A stretch of 64,000 bases of DNA from an uncultured Methanomicrobiales archaeon (GCA_903832665.1 CAILCG010000014.1:124001-188000); one strand, 5' to 3'; numbered from the stretch's first letter, positions 7,700-17,496 are shown. The notes: generated by a model from the letters alone, not told the origin. Numbers and translations are program-made.

Positions 7700-8828
7700 G
7701 AACCTCGTAATCGATATCCTGAAAGAGCACGGTATCAGCTACATCGCCTCGATACCCTGCGACAAGGCAAAAGACCTCTGTTTCATGCTTCCCGATAACT
7801 TCGATCACACCTGCCTTACCCGGGAAGAGGATGGGATCGGCGTCTGTGCCGGTCTTGTCCTTGCCGGACAACGGCCCGCGATGGTCATCCAGAGTTCGGG
7901 ACTGGGCAACTCCCTCAACGCGATCATGTCCCTGACACGGACGTACGATCTTCCGCTTCCCATCATCGCGAGCTGGCGCGGGGTACAGGACGAGATTATC
8001 CCGGCACAGGTGCCGTTCAATGCCGCGATCCCGAAGATCCTCGAAGCGACCGGTATTCCCTTTACCGTCATCCATACCCATGACGAGTTTGGGAAGATTG
8101 GCGATGTGATTGACGATGCGTTCCTGCACCTGCGGCCCCATGTAGCCCTGGTGCTCCCCGGGGCATGGGAAGGGGCATGGGAAGGGGCGGGATCCTGCCG
8201 GGCGGAGTGCCCGCCCCCGTCCCGTGTCCGGCAGGTCACTGTCGCCTACGAGCGGACCATCAGGGAACCCGTGATGACCCGGTTCGATGCGATCCGCGTC
8301 ATTGCCCGGCACCTGGCGGAACAGGCCGTTGTCTCGAATATCGGGGTGCCCGGCAAGGAGCTCTATGCCGCACATGACCGGCCCCTGAACTTCTACATGC
8401 TCGGCAGTTACACGCAGGCCTCGCCACTGGGGCTCGGGCTGGCTGAAGGTTCTCATCGCGATGTCTGGGTGATCGATGGCGACGGGAGTGTCCTGGGGAC
8501 CGGTATCCTGCCGGTCATCGGGACCCGGCAGCCGGCGAATCTCACGATCTTCTGTCTTGACAATGGTGCGTTTGGCAGCACCGGTAACCAGTTGACACCG
8601 GCCTACCGGGACACCGATATCGAGCTGCTTGCCATTGCCGCGGGTTTCCCTCACACGGCAAAAGCCCAGACGGAAACAGAACTGTCTGCCGTTATCGGGA
8701 AGATGGGGCGTGGCCCGAACTTTGTTCACGTGCTCCTGAAACCCGGTAATTCCGCGGTAAAGAACATCCCCCTTACCCCGCATGAGATCCGGGACCGGTT
8801 CTCGGCGGCGATGAAAAAATCCCATTAA
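7692..8828 (+). CDS. comDE: sulfopyruvate decarboxylase, fused ComD-ComE
   Basis: A 378-residue thiamine diphosphate enzyme that decarboxylates sulfopyruvate to sulfoacetaldehyde. Residues 1-155 correspond to the ComD subunit and about 190-378 to ComE, with the ThDP/Mg motif GDGSVLGTG...NLTIFCLDNGAFGSTGNQ. In some methanogens these are separate genes; here they are one chain, as in Methanosarcina. The linker holds a short duplicated sequence (GAWEGAWEGAG) from a repeated GGGCATGGGAAG unit at about 8160-8188. The gene starts eight bases before the end of cysteate synthase. Its stop faces the convergent aminotransferase gene across 30 AT-rich bases. Confidence 0.93.
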   Translation: MYENLVIDILKEHGISYIASIPCDKAKDLCFMLPDNFDHTCLTREEDGIGVCAGLVLAGQRPAMVIQSSGLGNSLNAIMSLTRTYDLPLPIIASWRGVQDEIIPAQVPFNAAIPKILEATGIPFTVIHTHDEFGKIGDVIDDAFLHLRPHVALVLPGAWEGAWEGAGSCRAECPPPSRVRQVTVAYERTIREPVMTRFDAIRVIARHLAEQAVVSNIGVPGKELYAAHDRPLNFYMLGSYTQASPLGLGLAEGSHRDVWVIDGDGSVLGTGILPVIGTRQPANLTIFCLDNGAFGSTGNQLTPAYRDTDIELLAIAAGFPHTAKAQTETELSAVIGKMGRGPNFVHVLLKPGNSAVKNIPLTPHEIRDRFSAAMKKSH

Positions 8829-8858
8829 CTGACGAATTAAAAAAATAATTTTTGCGGT

Positions 8859-10073
8859 TCAGCGTACCCGAAGACTGAGTGTCTCCAGGCGCCGGCACGC
8901 TTCATTGAGCGTCTCATCCTTTTTCGAGAACGTGAACCGGAGCTTTGTCTCTCCGCCCTCGTGATAGAACGAGCTGCCCGGGACCGCTGCCACACCGGCC
9001 TTCTCCACGAGCCAGCGGGCAAACTCCGTATCCTTCATGCCAAACCCGCGGATATCCGTGAAGACATAGTAAGCCCCTTCCGGCAGCGGGCAGGAGAAAC
9101 CTGCATTTTTCAGCCCGTTGAAGAGGATGTGCCGTTTCCGGTCGTATTCCCGGGCAAGCTCATGGTAATAGGCATCCGGCAACTGAAGCGCTGCAACACA
9201 GGCATGCTGGAGAGGTGCGGGGGCACCGACCGTCAGGAAATCGTGGATCTTGCGCAGCCGTGCGGTGATCTCGTTGCCCGCAAGCGCATACCCGACACGC
9301 CAGCCGGTGACACTGTAGGTCTTGGAGAAACTCCCGATGGTGATTGTACGATCCAGCATCCCGTCCAGTGCACCGATCGAGACATGTTTTCTTCCATCGT
9401 AGAGAATGTGCTCGTAAATCTCATCGGTGATCGCGATCACGTTGTGGTCGATACAGAGGTCTGCAATGAACCGGAGTTCTTTTTTGGAAAAGACCTTGCC
9501 GGTCGGGTTGTTGGGAGTATTGAGGATGATCGCCCGGGTTTTTTTGGTGAAGGCGGCTTTCCATGCCTCTTCGTCAATGGAGAAATCATCCTTCAGCTGG
9601 ACATACCGGGGCACTGCACCGGATATCTGGGCATCCGGACCATAATTTTCATAGAACGGTTCAGGCACGATCACTTCGTCGCCGGGCTGGATGATGGCAA
9701 GCATGGAGGCCATCATCGCTTCGGTCGAGCCGCAGGTCACCGTGATTCCGGCCTGGGGGTCGAAGTCCATGCCATTGAACTTCTTCACCCGGGCAGCCAG
9801 TGCCTCGCGGAGATCCTGTGCCCCCCACGTGATCGCGTACGGGTTGTAATCCTCATTGACCGCTGCGCAGGCCGCGACTTTCAGTTCCGCAGGGCAGGGA
9901 AAGTCCGGAAAGCCCTGGGCGAGGTTGATCGCGTTATGCTTCAGCGAGAGCCGGGTCATCTCCCGGATCACCGATTCCGAGAAGTTGTCCGCCCGGGAGG
10001 GATGGGTGGAAAAGAACCGGGCCATGGGGGTGTTCCCTGATGACGGAGGGATACCGGGCATTGCAGGCTTCAT
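8859..10073 (-). CDS. class I aminotransferase, candidate cysteate/aspartate aminotransferase
   Basis: A 404-residue fold-type I PLP aminotransferase of the aspartate/kynurenine type. The PLP lysine is in SFSKTYSVTGWRVGY (about residue 250) and the substrate-carboxylate arginine is probably in LRFTFSKKDE near residue 380. NPNNPTG-type residues are present (LNTPNNPTGK). Conversion of cysteate to sulfopyruvate is the step missing from the coenzyme M operon that ends 30 bases away, so this gene is the natural candidate; broad-specificity aspartate aminotransferase is the alternative and the two may be one enzyme. The start could also be ATG 10025, giving MARFFSTHPSR, which would remove a proline-rich N-terminus of 16 residues. 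Confidence 0.85.
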   Translation of the reverse strand: MKPAMPGIPPSSGNTPMARFFSTHPSRADNFSESVIREMTRLSLKHNAINLAQGFPDFPCPAELKVAACAAVNEDYNPYAITWGAQDLREALAARVKKFNGMDFDPQAGITVTCGSTEAMMASMLAIIQPGDEVIVPEPFYENYGPDAQISGAVPRYVQLKDDFSIDEEAWKAAFTKKTRAIILNTPNNPTGKVFSKKELRFIADLCIDHNVIAITDEIYEHILYDGRKHVSIGALDGMLDRTITIGSFSKTYSVTGWRVGYALAGNEITARLRKIHDFLTVGAPAPLQHACVAALQLPDAYYHELAREYDRKRHILFNGLKNAGFSCPLPEGAYYVFTDIRGFGMKDTEFARWLVEKAGVAAVPGSSFYHEGGETKLRFTFSKKDETLNEACRRLETLSLRVR

Positions 10074-10280
10074 GCTATAGGGTTGACGCTGAGCACAATA
10101 AGCTATCAGGTTTGCGGTAAAAGCTGCCGGTTTGTTCCGCCGGTAAAAACGAGTACGGGGTACCGGATTCCCATCCCGAACCGATGCACATCATCTGATT
10201 CATCTCCTGAATTGTAGCTTATCAGGAGCTTCCCGGTATCTTCGGAAAGGATACCTGTATGGGCCGGACCGGGCCCGAAC

Positions 10281-11249
10281 TTACCTGACGTCTGGCGCGA
10301 TCCGGATAAGATTCTCCCGCCCTTTTCTGATCTTCTGGATCAGCCCTTTCCGGTGGAGGTTGTTGAGGGCTGAACTCACGGTCGATTTGGGCAGGCCCAG
10401 CGATCTTATGATCCCTGACTGGTACTGCTCTCCTCGTTCGTTCACCAGCAGCGTTATGATTCTCTCTTCGAGCCCCGCCTCTTCTGCATCGGAGAGGATT
10501 ACTGCCGGCTCTCCGACCTCTATCCGGTCTTCATCCTCTTTCTCCCTATCCCGCTCCACCGCAAGGCGCTTGTAGGCCCGGAATACCAGGAATCCCGCGA
10601 GGATCATGGCGATGATGACAATCGCACCGATCACCGGAATAAGGGGAAACGAGGGTTTTTCGAGTACAACCCGGGGTTCCCCCGGCCCGAACGCCCGCAT
10701 GCCGTACCAGACAAGACCGTCCCGCTGCAGGTCGGGCGCAGGTTCTGCCTGCGCTACGGTCCAGCCGTACGGGTACCGGATGATGAGGGTATTGTCCTTT
10801 TCCAGGTAGAGTCCCCCGGAGAATGCGTCGTCTATGGTGAGACTGCCATCGGGCCGGGCAAATCCCGACCAGCTGAACGAATACAGGACAATCCCGTACC
10901 TGCCGGTGGGGGAGGTCTGGACTGCAGTGGTGCCGGTCACGTTGCTGATGGCCATCGGCCGGGCGGCAACAACCGATGCCTGGACTGCGGAATGCTGCAT
11001 CAGATCCCTGACCTGCGGAAGGTACACAGCGGGCAGGTCGCGGGTATAATTGTCGAACGCCAGCAGGTCGTCATCCGATGCAAGGGGCGTGCGGTACTCG
11101 ATCTGCCAGAGAGCGGTGCCGTCTTCCTGGACCGTGATCGTGTAGGTTGTGGTGTAGGCCGGGGCCGGAGCGGCCGCTGCGCCTGCCGGCAGGATACATG
11201 CCAGCAGTATTGCCAGGAAAAGAAGACGGCTGATGCTTACGGGACTCAT
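10281..11249 (-). CDS. membrane-anchored winged-helix protein with extracytoplasmic domain
   Basis: A 322-residue protein with a signal-like hydrophobic start (SRLLFLAILLACILPAGAAAA), an extracytoplasmic beta-rich domain (residues 25-205), one membrane helix (about residues 207-229) and a cytoplasmic C-terminal winged helix (LPKSTVSSALNNLHRKGLI, about 265-320). This layout, receptor outside and DNA-binding domain inside, is common among uncharacterised methanogen regulators and would let an external signal act directly on transcription. I placed the start at ATG 11249 because it begins the signal segment; an upstream ATG at 11330 adds 27 residues without family character. It lies 89 bases downstream of the secreted protein gene on the same strand. 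Confidence 0.78.
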   Translation of the reverse strand: MSPVSISRLLFLAILLACILPAGAAAAPAPAYTTTYTITVQEDGTALWQIEYRTPLASDDDLLAFDNYTRDLPAVYLPQVRDLMQHSAVQASVVAARPMAISNVTGTTAVQTSPTGRYGIVLYSFSWSGFARPDGSLTIDDAFSGGLYLEKDNTLIIRYPYGWTVAQAEPAPDLQRDGLVWYGMRAFGPGEPRVVLEKPSFPLIPVIGAIVIIAMILAGFLVFRAYKRLAVERDREKEDEDRIEVGEPAVILSDAEEAGLEERIITLLVNERGEQYQSGIIRSLGLPKSTVSSALNNLHRKGLIQKIRKGRENLIRIAPDVR

Positions 11250-11338
11250 GGAACCACGTGCCTGCTGAATAGTATCATCTCCAGGTATTAAAATTCCGGA
11301 ACCCGGAGGATAACGGGTCCTGCGGTTCATGTATCGTA

Positions 11339-12208
11339 TTACTTGTTCGGGGAATTGCCTTTTCCTTTGCTATCGGATGACCCGTTGTTCCCGTTCTGCC
11401 GGCCGGAATTCTGCTGGCCCTGCTGCTGGTTACCGGTTACTGCGGGGGTTGGCTGGGTGATGACCGGGGAGGGTGTACCGGAAACGGCGTTCTTGTGCAG
11501 ATTCTTCTCCTGCTCGTCCTGCTGAGCCTGCGGGCCTGTCCCCGGTACCAGGGTGTGGGTCTCGTTCAGCGGTATAGTTGCATTCAATCTTCCGCTTCGT
11601 TCCATCTCCCGCTGCTCGAGCCCGATTGCCCTGAGAATTGTCCTGTTGTTCCGTTCTGCGATGCGGTCGAACTTTACTGCCGTCTTTTCAGATAATTTCT
11701 CTTCGAGTCTGATACTGTTATTATAGGCCCGCTGGAGTCCCGTGTTGTTCGGGTGGCTGAGCAGGAGCTGTTCCAGTACGAACTGGTGTTTTTCGATCTG
11801 TTCCTGGGCATGGAGAAGCCCGGTGGCATTGGACCTGATGAGTGCGAGCGTGGCCAGGGTCAGGTTCATCTTCTGCCAGTACTGGTCAAGGGCCTGCTGG
11901 GCAGAGTCGGACTGGTTGAGTTCGAGTGCCCGCCGCACTTCTGCAATCCGGAGCCGGGAATGGCCGACCTGCTTGTCCACCCGCTCGCTCTGGTTGGTGG
12001 TGAAGGATTCATCAATATTTTCCATAGCGAGCTTCAACCCGTAGAGGGGACTGCCGGCTCCGATTGGACCGTCATAGGGCTGGATCTCATCAGCCGGTGC
12101 GAGTCCGGTAGTGTTATCGAGGGGGGAATCCTGCGCTGCTGCAATGCCGCTGAGGCAGAGCAGGCCGAGCACAAGGAGGCCCGTGAATACTGTCCTGCTG
12201 GTTTTCAT
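11339..12208 (-). CDS. secreted DUF5667-like protein
   Basis: A 289-residue exported protein. Start ATG 12208 is preceded by GGAGAAGAAG and begins a clear signal peptide (MKTSRTVFTGLLVLGLLCLS). The motif GSPLYGLKLAMENI near residue 50 followed by a helical, glutamine-rich region is typical of DUF5667 proteins, whose function is unknown. The C-terminus is a low-complexity tail of Gln, Asn, Gly and Ser ending KGKGNSPNK. Several NxS/T sites could be glycosylated. The gene is followed on the same strand by the membrane-anchored winged-helix protein, a recurring pairing of secreted protein and membrane regulator that suggests an envelope-sensing unit. Confidence 0.75.
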   Translation of the reverse strand: MKTSRTVFTGLLVLGLLCLSGIAAAQDSPLDNTTGLAPADEIQPYDGPIGAGSPLYGLKLAMENIDESFTTNQSERVDKQVGHSRLRIAEVRRALELNQSDSAQQALDQYWQKMNLTLATLALIRSNATGLLHAQEQIEKHQFVLEQLLLSHPNNTGLQRAYNNSIRLEEKLSEKTAVKFDRIAERNNRTILRAIGLEQREMERSGRLNATIPLNETHTLVPGTGPQAQQDEQEKNLHKNAVSGTPSPVITQPTPAVTGNQQQGQQNSGRQNGNNGSSDSKGKGNSPNK

Positions 12209-12579
12209 GGTATCTTCTTCTCCAAACCGGCCCGTGCCGTTTGGATCCATGTTGTATGCTGTGGGCCATAAGGGTCGCGAAAATCCGAGATTTTTTTTGT
12301 TCGTCCGTGTTGGGTGCGATTGTACCGGGATTGTTCCGGATGGTTTTGATTGGCAATCGGGGGCTGGTTATGCGGGAAAAAATTCCGGGCAATTTGGGGG
12401 GATTTTGTTTACTGAGTGGTTGAGAATAAAGTCCGGGAGGGAACTATCACGTGATTGCATCTTCAGGATTCCTGGTTTTTGTGTCGGGATGCACTTCTTT
12501 AAAAATCCTTGAGCCGATTGTATAACGGATATTATCTAATACATTTTGATCAATACTTTTTCCGCGACGTGAATCCACC
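12209..12579. other. 371-base intergenic region with divergent promoters
   Basis: No gene is apparent. The region separates the divergent DUF5667-like gene and the sensor kinase. A TATA-like TTTAAAAA at 12498-12505 stands about 75 bases before the kinase ATG, and the last 80 bases are AT-rich. Confidence 0.4.
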
Positions 12580-14292
12580 ATGTTTCCCAGAGCACCCCGC
12601 ACCGTCTCCATTTTTCTTATCCTTATTGTACTCCTTGGTGCAGTTGCTATTGTCTATTCAATCTCTTCTGAAACAAAAATGGCCTTAAAAGAGTCCCTGC
12701 AGGAGAAACTTATGTCTGCGGCAGGCATCATGGCATCGGAGATCGATGGTGATGCATTTGCCCGGCTGCAGGCAGGTGATGAAAAAAACCCGGATTTTAT
12801 CCGGATCCGTGACCAGCTCCATCATCTGAAAGACGTGAGTCCGGATATTCACTATGTTTACACGATGAGAAAAGACGGGGAACTGGTTGAATTCGTTGTG
12901 GATGGGGATTACGGTTACAGCGCGGACGCGGCAGGAATCGGGCAGAAATATCCCCAGGCAGAACCGGATATGCTGGCCGGGTTCACAGCTCCCACTGCAG
13001 ATGAAGATTTTACTACCGATCAATGGGGGACCGTGCTTTCAGGATACTATCCCCTGCGGAACAGTACGGGTGCAATTGTCGGGATTATTGGTGTAGATAT
13101 GGACAGTTCAAAGGTGCAGGCCAACCTGGACCGGATTAACCTGATCCTCTACTTTGTCGGCATCCTTGCGTTGTTCTTTGTTGCTGCCGGAATCGTTATT
13201 GTTGAGAACCGACGTTTATCGGATGAGCAGGTTCTGCGGGAGAGCGAGGAGAAGTTCAAGACCCTGTTCGAGAATGCAGGCTCTGCAATCTTCATCATGG
13301 ACTCAACAGTCTTTCTGGACTGCAATCACCGGACCGAGACGATGTTCGGATGTTCACGCGATGAGATTGTCGGCCATTCACCGGCCGGTCATTCCCCGGA
13401 ACGCCAGCCTGATGGACGCCTCTCTTTAGACAAGGCCCGGGAATATATCGATAAAGCCCTGTCGGGTGAATCCCCGTTCTTCGAATGGGTTCACCTCCGG
13501 TGCGATGGGGCTCCGTTCATTGCCGAAGTGAGCCTGAACCGTGTCATGCTGAGGGGTACCCCTTACGTGCAGGCCATTGTCCAGGACATCACCGACCGGA
13601 AAAAAGATGAAACTTCGCTCAAGACCGTGACAAAAAAACTCTCCCTGTTAAACACGATCACGTTCGAAGAGATCCGGAATGCGATCTTTGCGCTGAACGG
13701 GTATCTAAGCCTGGATAAGTCGTCTGCGGATATGGATAGGCGGAATAAATATCTGGATAAGGAAGAAGAACTGGTAAACAAGATCTCGAAATCTCTTACT
13801 TTTGCCAAGAGTTACCAGGATCTGGGGGTCAGGTCTCCCCAGTGGCAGAATGTTGCCCATTCCTTCATCATGGGCATCTCCCATCTCGATTTTTCGCGAA
13901 TTGACCGGTTAGTGCAGGTCGAGAATCTGGAGATCTATGCGGATCCCCTCCTAGAACGGGTCTTCTTCCTGCTGTCCGACAATGTCCTTGCCCATGCCCG
14001 GACAGCCACCCATGTCACGATCGGGTACGAGCTGGAAGATGATCATCTGTTGCTCTACTTTGAGGATAACGGCAATGGAATTCCGGATCCTCTCAAGGAA
14101 AAGATCTTTGAGCGGGGATTTGGGATCCAGAAAGGTATGGAGTTGTTCCTGGCCCGGGAGATTCTCAGTATCACAGGTATTACGATACAAGAGACGGGTA
14201 CCCCTGGAAAAGGAGCGCGGTTTGAGCTGATGGTACCACAGGGAGTGTTCCGCTTTGTTGATAAGAAAGGGGAAAGTTCATCCGGCTCGTGA
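12580..14292 (+). CDS. membrane PAS sensor with kinase-like domain lacking the phosphoacceptor histidine
   Basis: A 570-residue sensor: membrane helix at residues 8-28, extracytoplasmic sensing domain (30-185), second helix (188-210), PAS domain (225-345), then a dimerisation and ATPase-like domain. In related methanogen kinases the dimerisation helix reads ITRHD.LN.L; here it reads [10 protein letters not shown], so the histidine is glutamate. The N-box ([10 protein letters not shown]) and DNGNGI are kept, but the second glycine box reads [12 protein letters not shown] where relatives have GLGLF. Both autophosphorylation and nucleotide handling are therefore doubtful, and the protein may be a pseudokinase or a dimerisation partner of a true kinase. 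No receiver protein is adjacent. Confidence 0.9.
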   Translation: MFPRAPRTVSIFLILIVLLGAVAIVYSISSETKMALKESLQEKLMSAAGIMASEIDGDAFARLQAGDEKNPDFIRIRDQLHHLKDVSPDIHYVYTMRKDGELVEFVVDGDYGYSADAAGIGQKYPQAEPDMLAGFTAPTADEDFTTDQWGTVLSGYYPLRNSTGAIVGIIGVDMDSSKVQANLDRINLILYFVGILALFFVAAGIVIVENRRLSDEQVLRESEEKFKTLFENAGSAIFIMDSTVFLDCNHRTETMFGCSRDEIVGHSPAGHSPERQPDGRLSLDKAREYIDKALSGESPFFEWVHLRCDGAPFIAEVSLNRVMLRGTPYVQAIVQDITDRKKDETSLKTVTKKLSLLNTITFEEIRNAIFALNGYLSLDKSSADMDRRNKYLDKEEELVNKISKSLTFAKSYQDLGVRSPQWQNVAHSFIMGISHLDFSRIDRLVQVENLEIYADPLLERVFFLLSDNVLAHARTATHVTIGYELEDDHLLLYFEDNGNGIPDPLKEKIFERGFGIQKGMELFLAREILSITGITIQETGTPGKGARFELMVPQGVFRFVDKKGESSSGS

Positions 14293-15058
14293 GGAGCTGC
14301 GATGCACTCTTGTGGATGGTACGATCTTCACGTGTATTAAACGGGGGATGCGCAGATCCGGAAAAGACCGGTTGGGGAGCTGCGGTGGGCGGTTCCATTC
14401 TATGAAATGGCAGAACGCGGGGGAAGGTGCACCCCGTCAGTCAGTTGTCGGTTATTATCACCTCCCACTCAACTACAAAGTATATATCGAATATTTATCC
14501 ACCGGATCTAATCACAATGCCCCGCAAATTCAGCCCCCTCGTGATGACGAAGATCCGGTGGATTGCACACCCGTCGCGTGATGCAGAGTGCATCGCGAGG
14601 TTACTGCTCATGCAGGTGATTCTCGTGTGTGTAGTGAATGCTGCACAGAAGACCTGGGTTGCCGGAAGAGTGGCAGGCGATGATCGTTCGGAAGAACAGG
14701 TACCAGGCGGGACTCTCTCACCTCTTCCCGCAGGAACTCTGGATGATGCATTCGATCCCTCCGATTCGCCCGGCATCCCGCTTCGGGTATTGTGGGAATG
14801 TATCGCCGTATATGGGGGGCTTCAGGAGATGCCTCCGGCCGGAACTTTTCTTCTTGCGGACACCGGCTCGTGTCGTAGATCCCTATGATGATCTATCGGC
14901 CGGCCTCCGGCTGAGTACTGATTGGTAACCGGAATACCGGTCGCTGCGGTCTCTCGTGGGCTGCATAATCTGTCGCAATCATTTTGACGAGTGGAGGCTC
15001 CGTCGGCCCGGAAGGAGAACAGGAACAAACGAAAATTAAAAAAAGGAGGATTGGTTAC
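14293..15058. other. gene-poor region
   Basis: Apart from the doubtful short gene at 14517-14888 I see no convincing coding sequence. A TATA-like TATATAT at 14481-14487 and an AT-rich flank mark a possible promoter. The codon use of the open frames here is unlike that of neighbouring genes. Confidence 0.4.
14517..14888 (+). CDS. doubtful small protein or gene remnant
   Basis: An open frame of 123 codons that begins with ATG 30 bases after a TATATAT element. The first 45 residues (MPRKFSPLVMTKIRWIAHPS and the following RDAECIARLLL) look protein-like, with a possible helical segment, while the rest is rich in Gly, Pro and Ser and resembles out-of-frame sequence. I recognise no family. It may be the start of a frameshifted gene, since another frame continues with plausible residues (EEWQAMIVRKNRYQAGL) near 14660. 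Function unknown. Confidence 0.25.
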   Translation: MPRKFSPLVMTKIRWIAHPSRDAECIARLLLMQVILVCVVNAAQKTWVAGRVAGDDRSEEQVPGGTLSPLPAGTLDDAFDPSDSPGIPLRVLWECIAVYGGLQEMPPAGTFLLADTGSCRRSL

Positions 15059-15760
15059 ATGGTGGGAAAAATTCCAGGGGATGAAGGAAATCGAGCACCG
15101 GACCCGGATGGGTCTGGTGAACCCGGAGCCGGGGCGAACCCAACGAACCCGGCAGGAACCGGGAACGGGGCCGGCAAAAAATCCGGGAAGAAATCCGTGG
15201 AGCGGGTAACTGCCTTAGGGGGGCTGAGTATTGGCTGCCGGCCAAAGGAACCAAAGAGTTCTCTCCGGCGCATGACCCAGCGGGACACCTATGGAAGAGA
15301 TCCTGAGATCCCGTACGTGAAGTTCGAGGCCGTTGCCCGCTCAACGCGCTTAGCGATGTGCTGGTGATTGCCGGCCGGCGCGGGAGCGTGGAGGAAGTGG
15401 CCGGCAAACGTGGCTGGGCATTCGATTTTATCATCTGCGAGCCGGACCGGAATGTGTTTGTGAAAGTGAAGCGTTCGCAGACATTGGTCACGTACGATGG
15501 AGAGCCTGCAGCGGTACTGACGCGAGATCGCGAGCCTTCACCGCGTGGCCCTGACTCTCGTAACTGCCCGGGAATTCTGGGTCCGGTCTCCCAAGAGGAC
15601 TTGGCAGTTCTTCCTGATCCGGCACGATTCTATCCGGGAGATCCGGGCTGGTGGCAGATATATCCCGCGTGAATTCATCCCCATGAGGACAACGGACTTC
15701 TCCAGCACCGATAGTGACGGGACAGATGATCCCTTCACTCCGTTTAAGGACAGGGAGTAG
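15059..15760 (+). pseudogene. frameshifted hypothetical gene
   Basis: Three pieces in different frames read as one protein. Piece one starts at ATG 15059 behind a strong GGAGGA (15045-15050), has a Gly/Pro/Asn-rich low-complexity stretch and ends YVKFEAVAR at about 15340. Piece two continues in another frame with NALSDVLVIAGRRGSVEEVA and FIICEPDRNVFVKVKRSQTL to about 15500. Piece three, in the third frame, gives EIASLHRVALTLVTAREFW and WQFFLIRHDSIREI and ends at 15760. Restored, it would be a protein of about 230 residues with an alpha/beta, nuclease-like look (repeated FVKVKRS and FLIRHDS strands); this is a guess. Two frameshifts make function unlikely. Confidence 0.6.
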
Positions 15761-15761
15761 C

Positions 15762-16098
15762 CCTTTTTTTGGCACCCCCCGGGAAGATGCTCCTGGAAGG
15801 GGTAATCCGTAAGAGGCAATCCGGGCCCTTTACGGGCTCTGTTTATCATTCCAATCTTCCGGGTACTACGGGAAAACCCCGATAATGCCCTGTTTTTGGT
15901 ACCTGTTGAAAATACGCCTGTTTAAGGCCCCGTTTGTTAAAATAACTGCGGAAACCATCTCTCCAAGCGCACGCCAAGGGGCTTTAAACCGAGTCATTTA
16001 TCGCCAATAAGCCCATCCGGGCCCGGAAACCCCGCTGGAATGCGAATACGAGAGTCGGTTTTTTCCGGAGAGGAAATCAAAAAAAGGATTGATGGAAA
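15762..16098. repeat. direct repeat, copy A
   Basis: First of two imperfect direct copies, offset by 390-395 bases. The best conserved core, 15881-16006, differs from copy B at about five of 130 positions, including GATAATGCCCTGTTTT and CCAAGGGGCTTTAAACCGAG. Copy A starts with a T-tract and carries a few extra bases (near 15795 and 16003). Confidence 0.85.
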
Positions 16099-16171
16099 CG
16101 CGGAATCTGTCCCTGGAGAAGGACCCCACGGAAAGGTGGCGGATTCTCTCTCAGAAGATGGAGAGGAATTA

Positions 16172-16488
16172 CCTTTTTTGACACCCACGTGAAAGCGTCT
16201 CCCGGAAGAGGCAATCCGGGCCCTCTACGGGCTCCATTTCTCTTTCCAGTACTCCGGGTACTGCGGGAAAACCCCGATAATGCCCTGTTTTCGGCACCTG
16301 TTGAAAATACGCCTGTTTAAGGCCCCGTTTGTCAAAATAAATGCGGAAACCATCTCTCCAAACGCACGCCAAGGGGCTTTAAACCGAGTCATTTATCATA
16401 AGCCCATCCGGGCCCGGAAACCCTGCTGGAATACGAATATGAGGGTCGGTTTTTTCGGAGAGGAGATCAAAAAAAGGACTGATGAAAA
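16172..16488. repeat. direct repeat, copy B
   Basis: Second copy of the repeat, ending 111 bases before the pdxS stop. On the minus strand both copies can be read as a peptide around GLKQAYFQQVPKTGHYRGFP, but of the five core differences three change the amino acid and copy A is closed by a stop soon after, so coding is not supported. The element may be a non-coding mobile repeat or a duplicated structured RNA. Confidence 0.85.
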
Positions 16489-16599
16489 CATTCATCATTT
16501 TCAGGTAGCAGCGCCGGATCCTCACGAGAATGATCGGCCACAAAGGAGCCAGACTTCCCTGCGCAAAAATCCCGTCGCGCCCGGCCAACGATCCGGAAC

Positions 16600-17496
16600 T
16601 TATCTCCCGCGTGTTGCCAGGGTTTCTTCCTTCGTCAACAAATGCACATCCAGCCCGGGCATCGCTTCCCCAAGACTCTTACTTGCATTCGCAATGATCG
16701 TTGCATCGGTAAAGTGATTCACCGACTCCACGATGGCTTTGGCCCAGCGGGCCGGGTTCTCTGACTTGAATATCCCCGATCCCACGAAGACTCCATCCGC
16801 ACCCAGCTGCATCATGAGGGCCGCATCCGCGGGAGGCGCAATACCACCGGCAGAGAAGTTTACGACCGGCAGCCTCCCCCGTTTCGCGGTCTCGATGACG
16901 AGCTCCACCGGGGCCTCGATCTCACGGGCATACGCGACCAGCTCCTGCGGCTCGATCGCACGAATCGTCCGGATGCCGCCCTGGATTGCCCGCATGTGGC
17001 GCACGGCCTCGACCACATTGCCCGTGCCGGCTTCACCCTTTGTCCGGATCATGGCTGCTCCTTCATTGATGCGGCGGAGTGCCTCGCCAAGATTACGGGC
17101 ACCGCAGACAAACGGGACCGTGAATTTTGTCTTCTCGATATGGAACTCTTCATCGGCCGGTGTCAGGACTTCGCTCTCATCGATCATGTCCACGCCCAGC
17201 ACTTCCAGCACCTGCGCCTCGACAAAGTGGCCGATCCGCACCTTGCCCATCACGGGGATCGAGACCGCATCGATGATCTCGATTACTTTCTCCGGGTCCG
17301 CCATGCGAGCCACCCCGCCGGCCTTCCGGATATCGGACGGCACGCGTTCCAGCGACATTACCGCAACGGCACCGGCTTCTTCTGCAATCCGTGCCTGTTC
17401 GGCGTTCACGACATCCATGATCACACCGCCTTTCTGCATGGCGGCAAATCCCCGCTTGAGGAGTTCGGTGCCATGCCTGAGTTCTGATAATTCCAT
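16600..17496 (-). CDS. pdxS: pyridoxal 5'-phosphate synthase subunit PdxS
   Basis: A 298-residue PdxS (SNZ family) protein that makes PLP from ribose 5-phosphate, glyceraldehyde 3-phosphate and ammonia delivered by PdxT. Visible motifs are [19 protein letters not shown] at the N-terminus, the catalytic lysine in [10 protein letters not shown] and the second lysine/ phosphate loop [17 protein letters not shown]. The family normally begins MELxELRHGTE, so I use ATG 17496; ATG 17508 and 17526 are alternatives. PdxT is not in the window. PLP is needed by cysK, metY, the Sep-tRNA:Cys-tRNA synthase, the desulfurase and the aminotransferase encoded nearby. Confidence 0.95.
   Translation of the reverse strand: MELSELRHGTELLKRGFAAMQKGGVIMDVVNAEQARIAEEAGAVAVMSLERVPSDIRKAGGVARMADPEKVIEIIDAVSIPVMGKVRIGHFVEAQVLEVLGVDMIDESEVLTPADEEFHIEKTKFTVPFVCGARNLGEALRRINEGAAMIRTKGEAGTGNVVEAVRHMRAIQGGIRTIRAIEPQELVAYAREIEAPVELVIETAKRGRLPVVNFSAGGIAPPADAALMMQLGADGVFVGSGIFKSENPARWAKAIVESVNHFTDATIIANASKSLGEAMPGLDVHLLTKEETLATRGR

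Noticed and set aside
14984-15367. Gly/Pro-rich protein as an intact gene
   Set aside because: Its last residues (YVKFEAVAR) join a homologous-looking continuation in the next frame, so it is the first part of a broken gene.
16169-16372. Minus-strand peptide shared by both repeat copies (YFQQVPKTGHYRGF)
   Set aside because: Three of five core differences change the amino acid and copy A has an early stop; repetition of non-coding DNA explains it.
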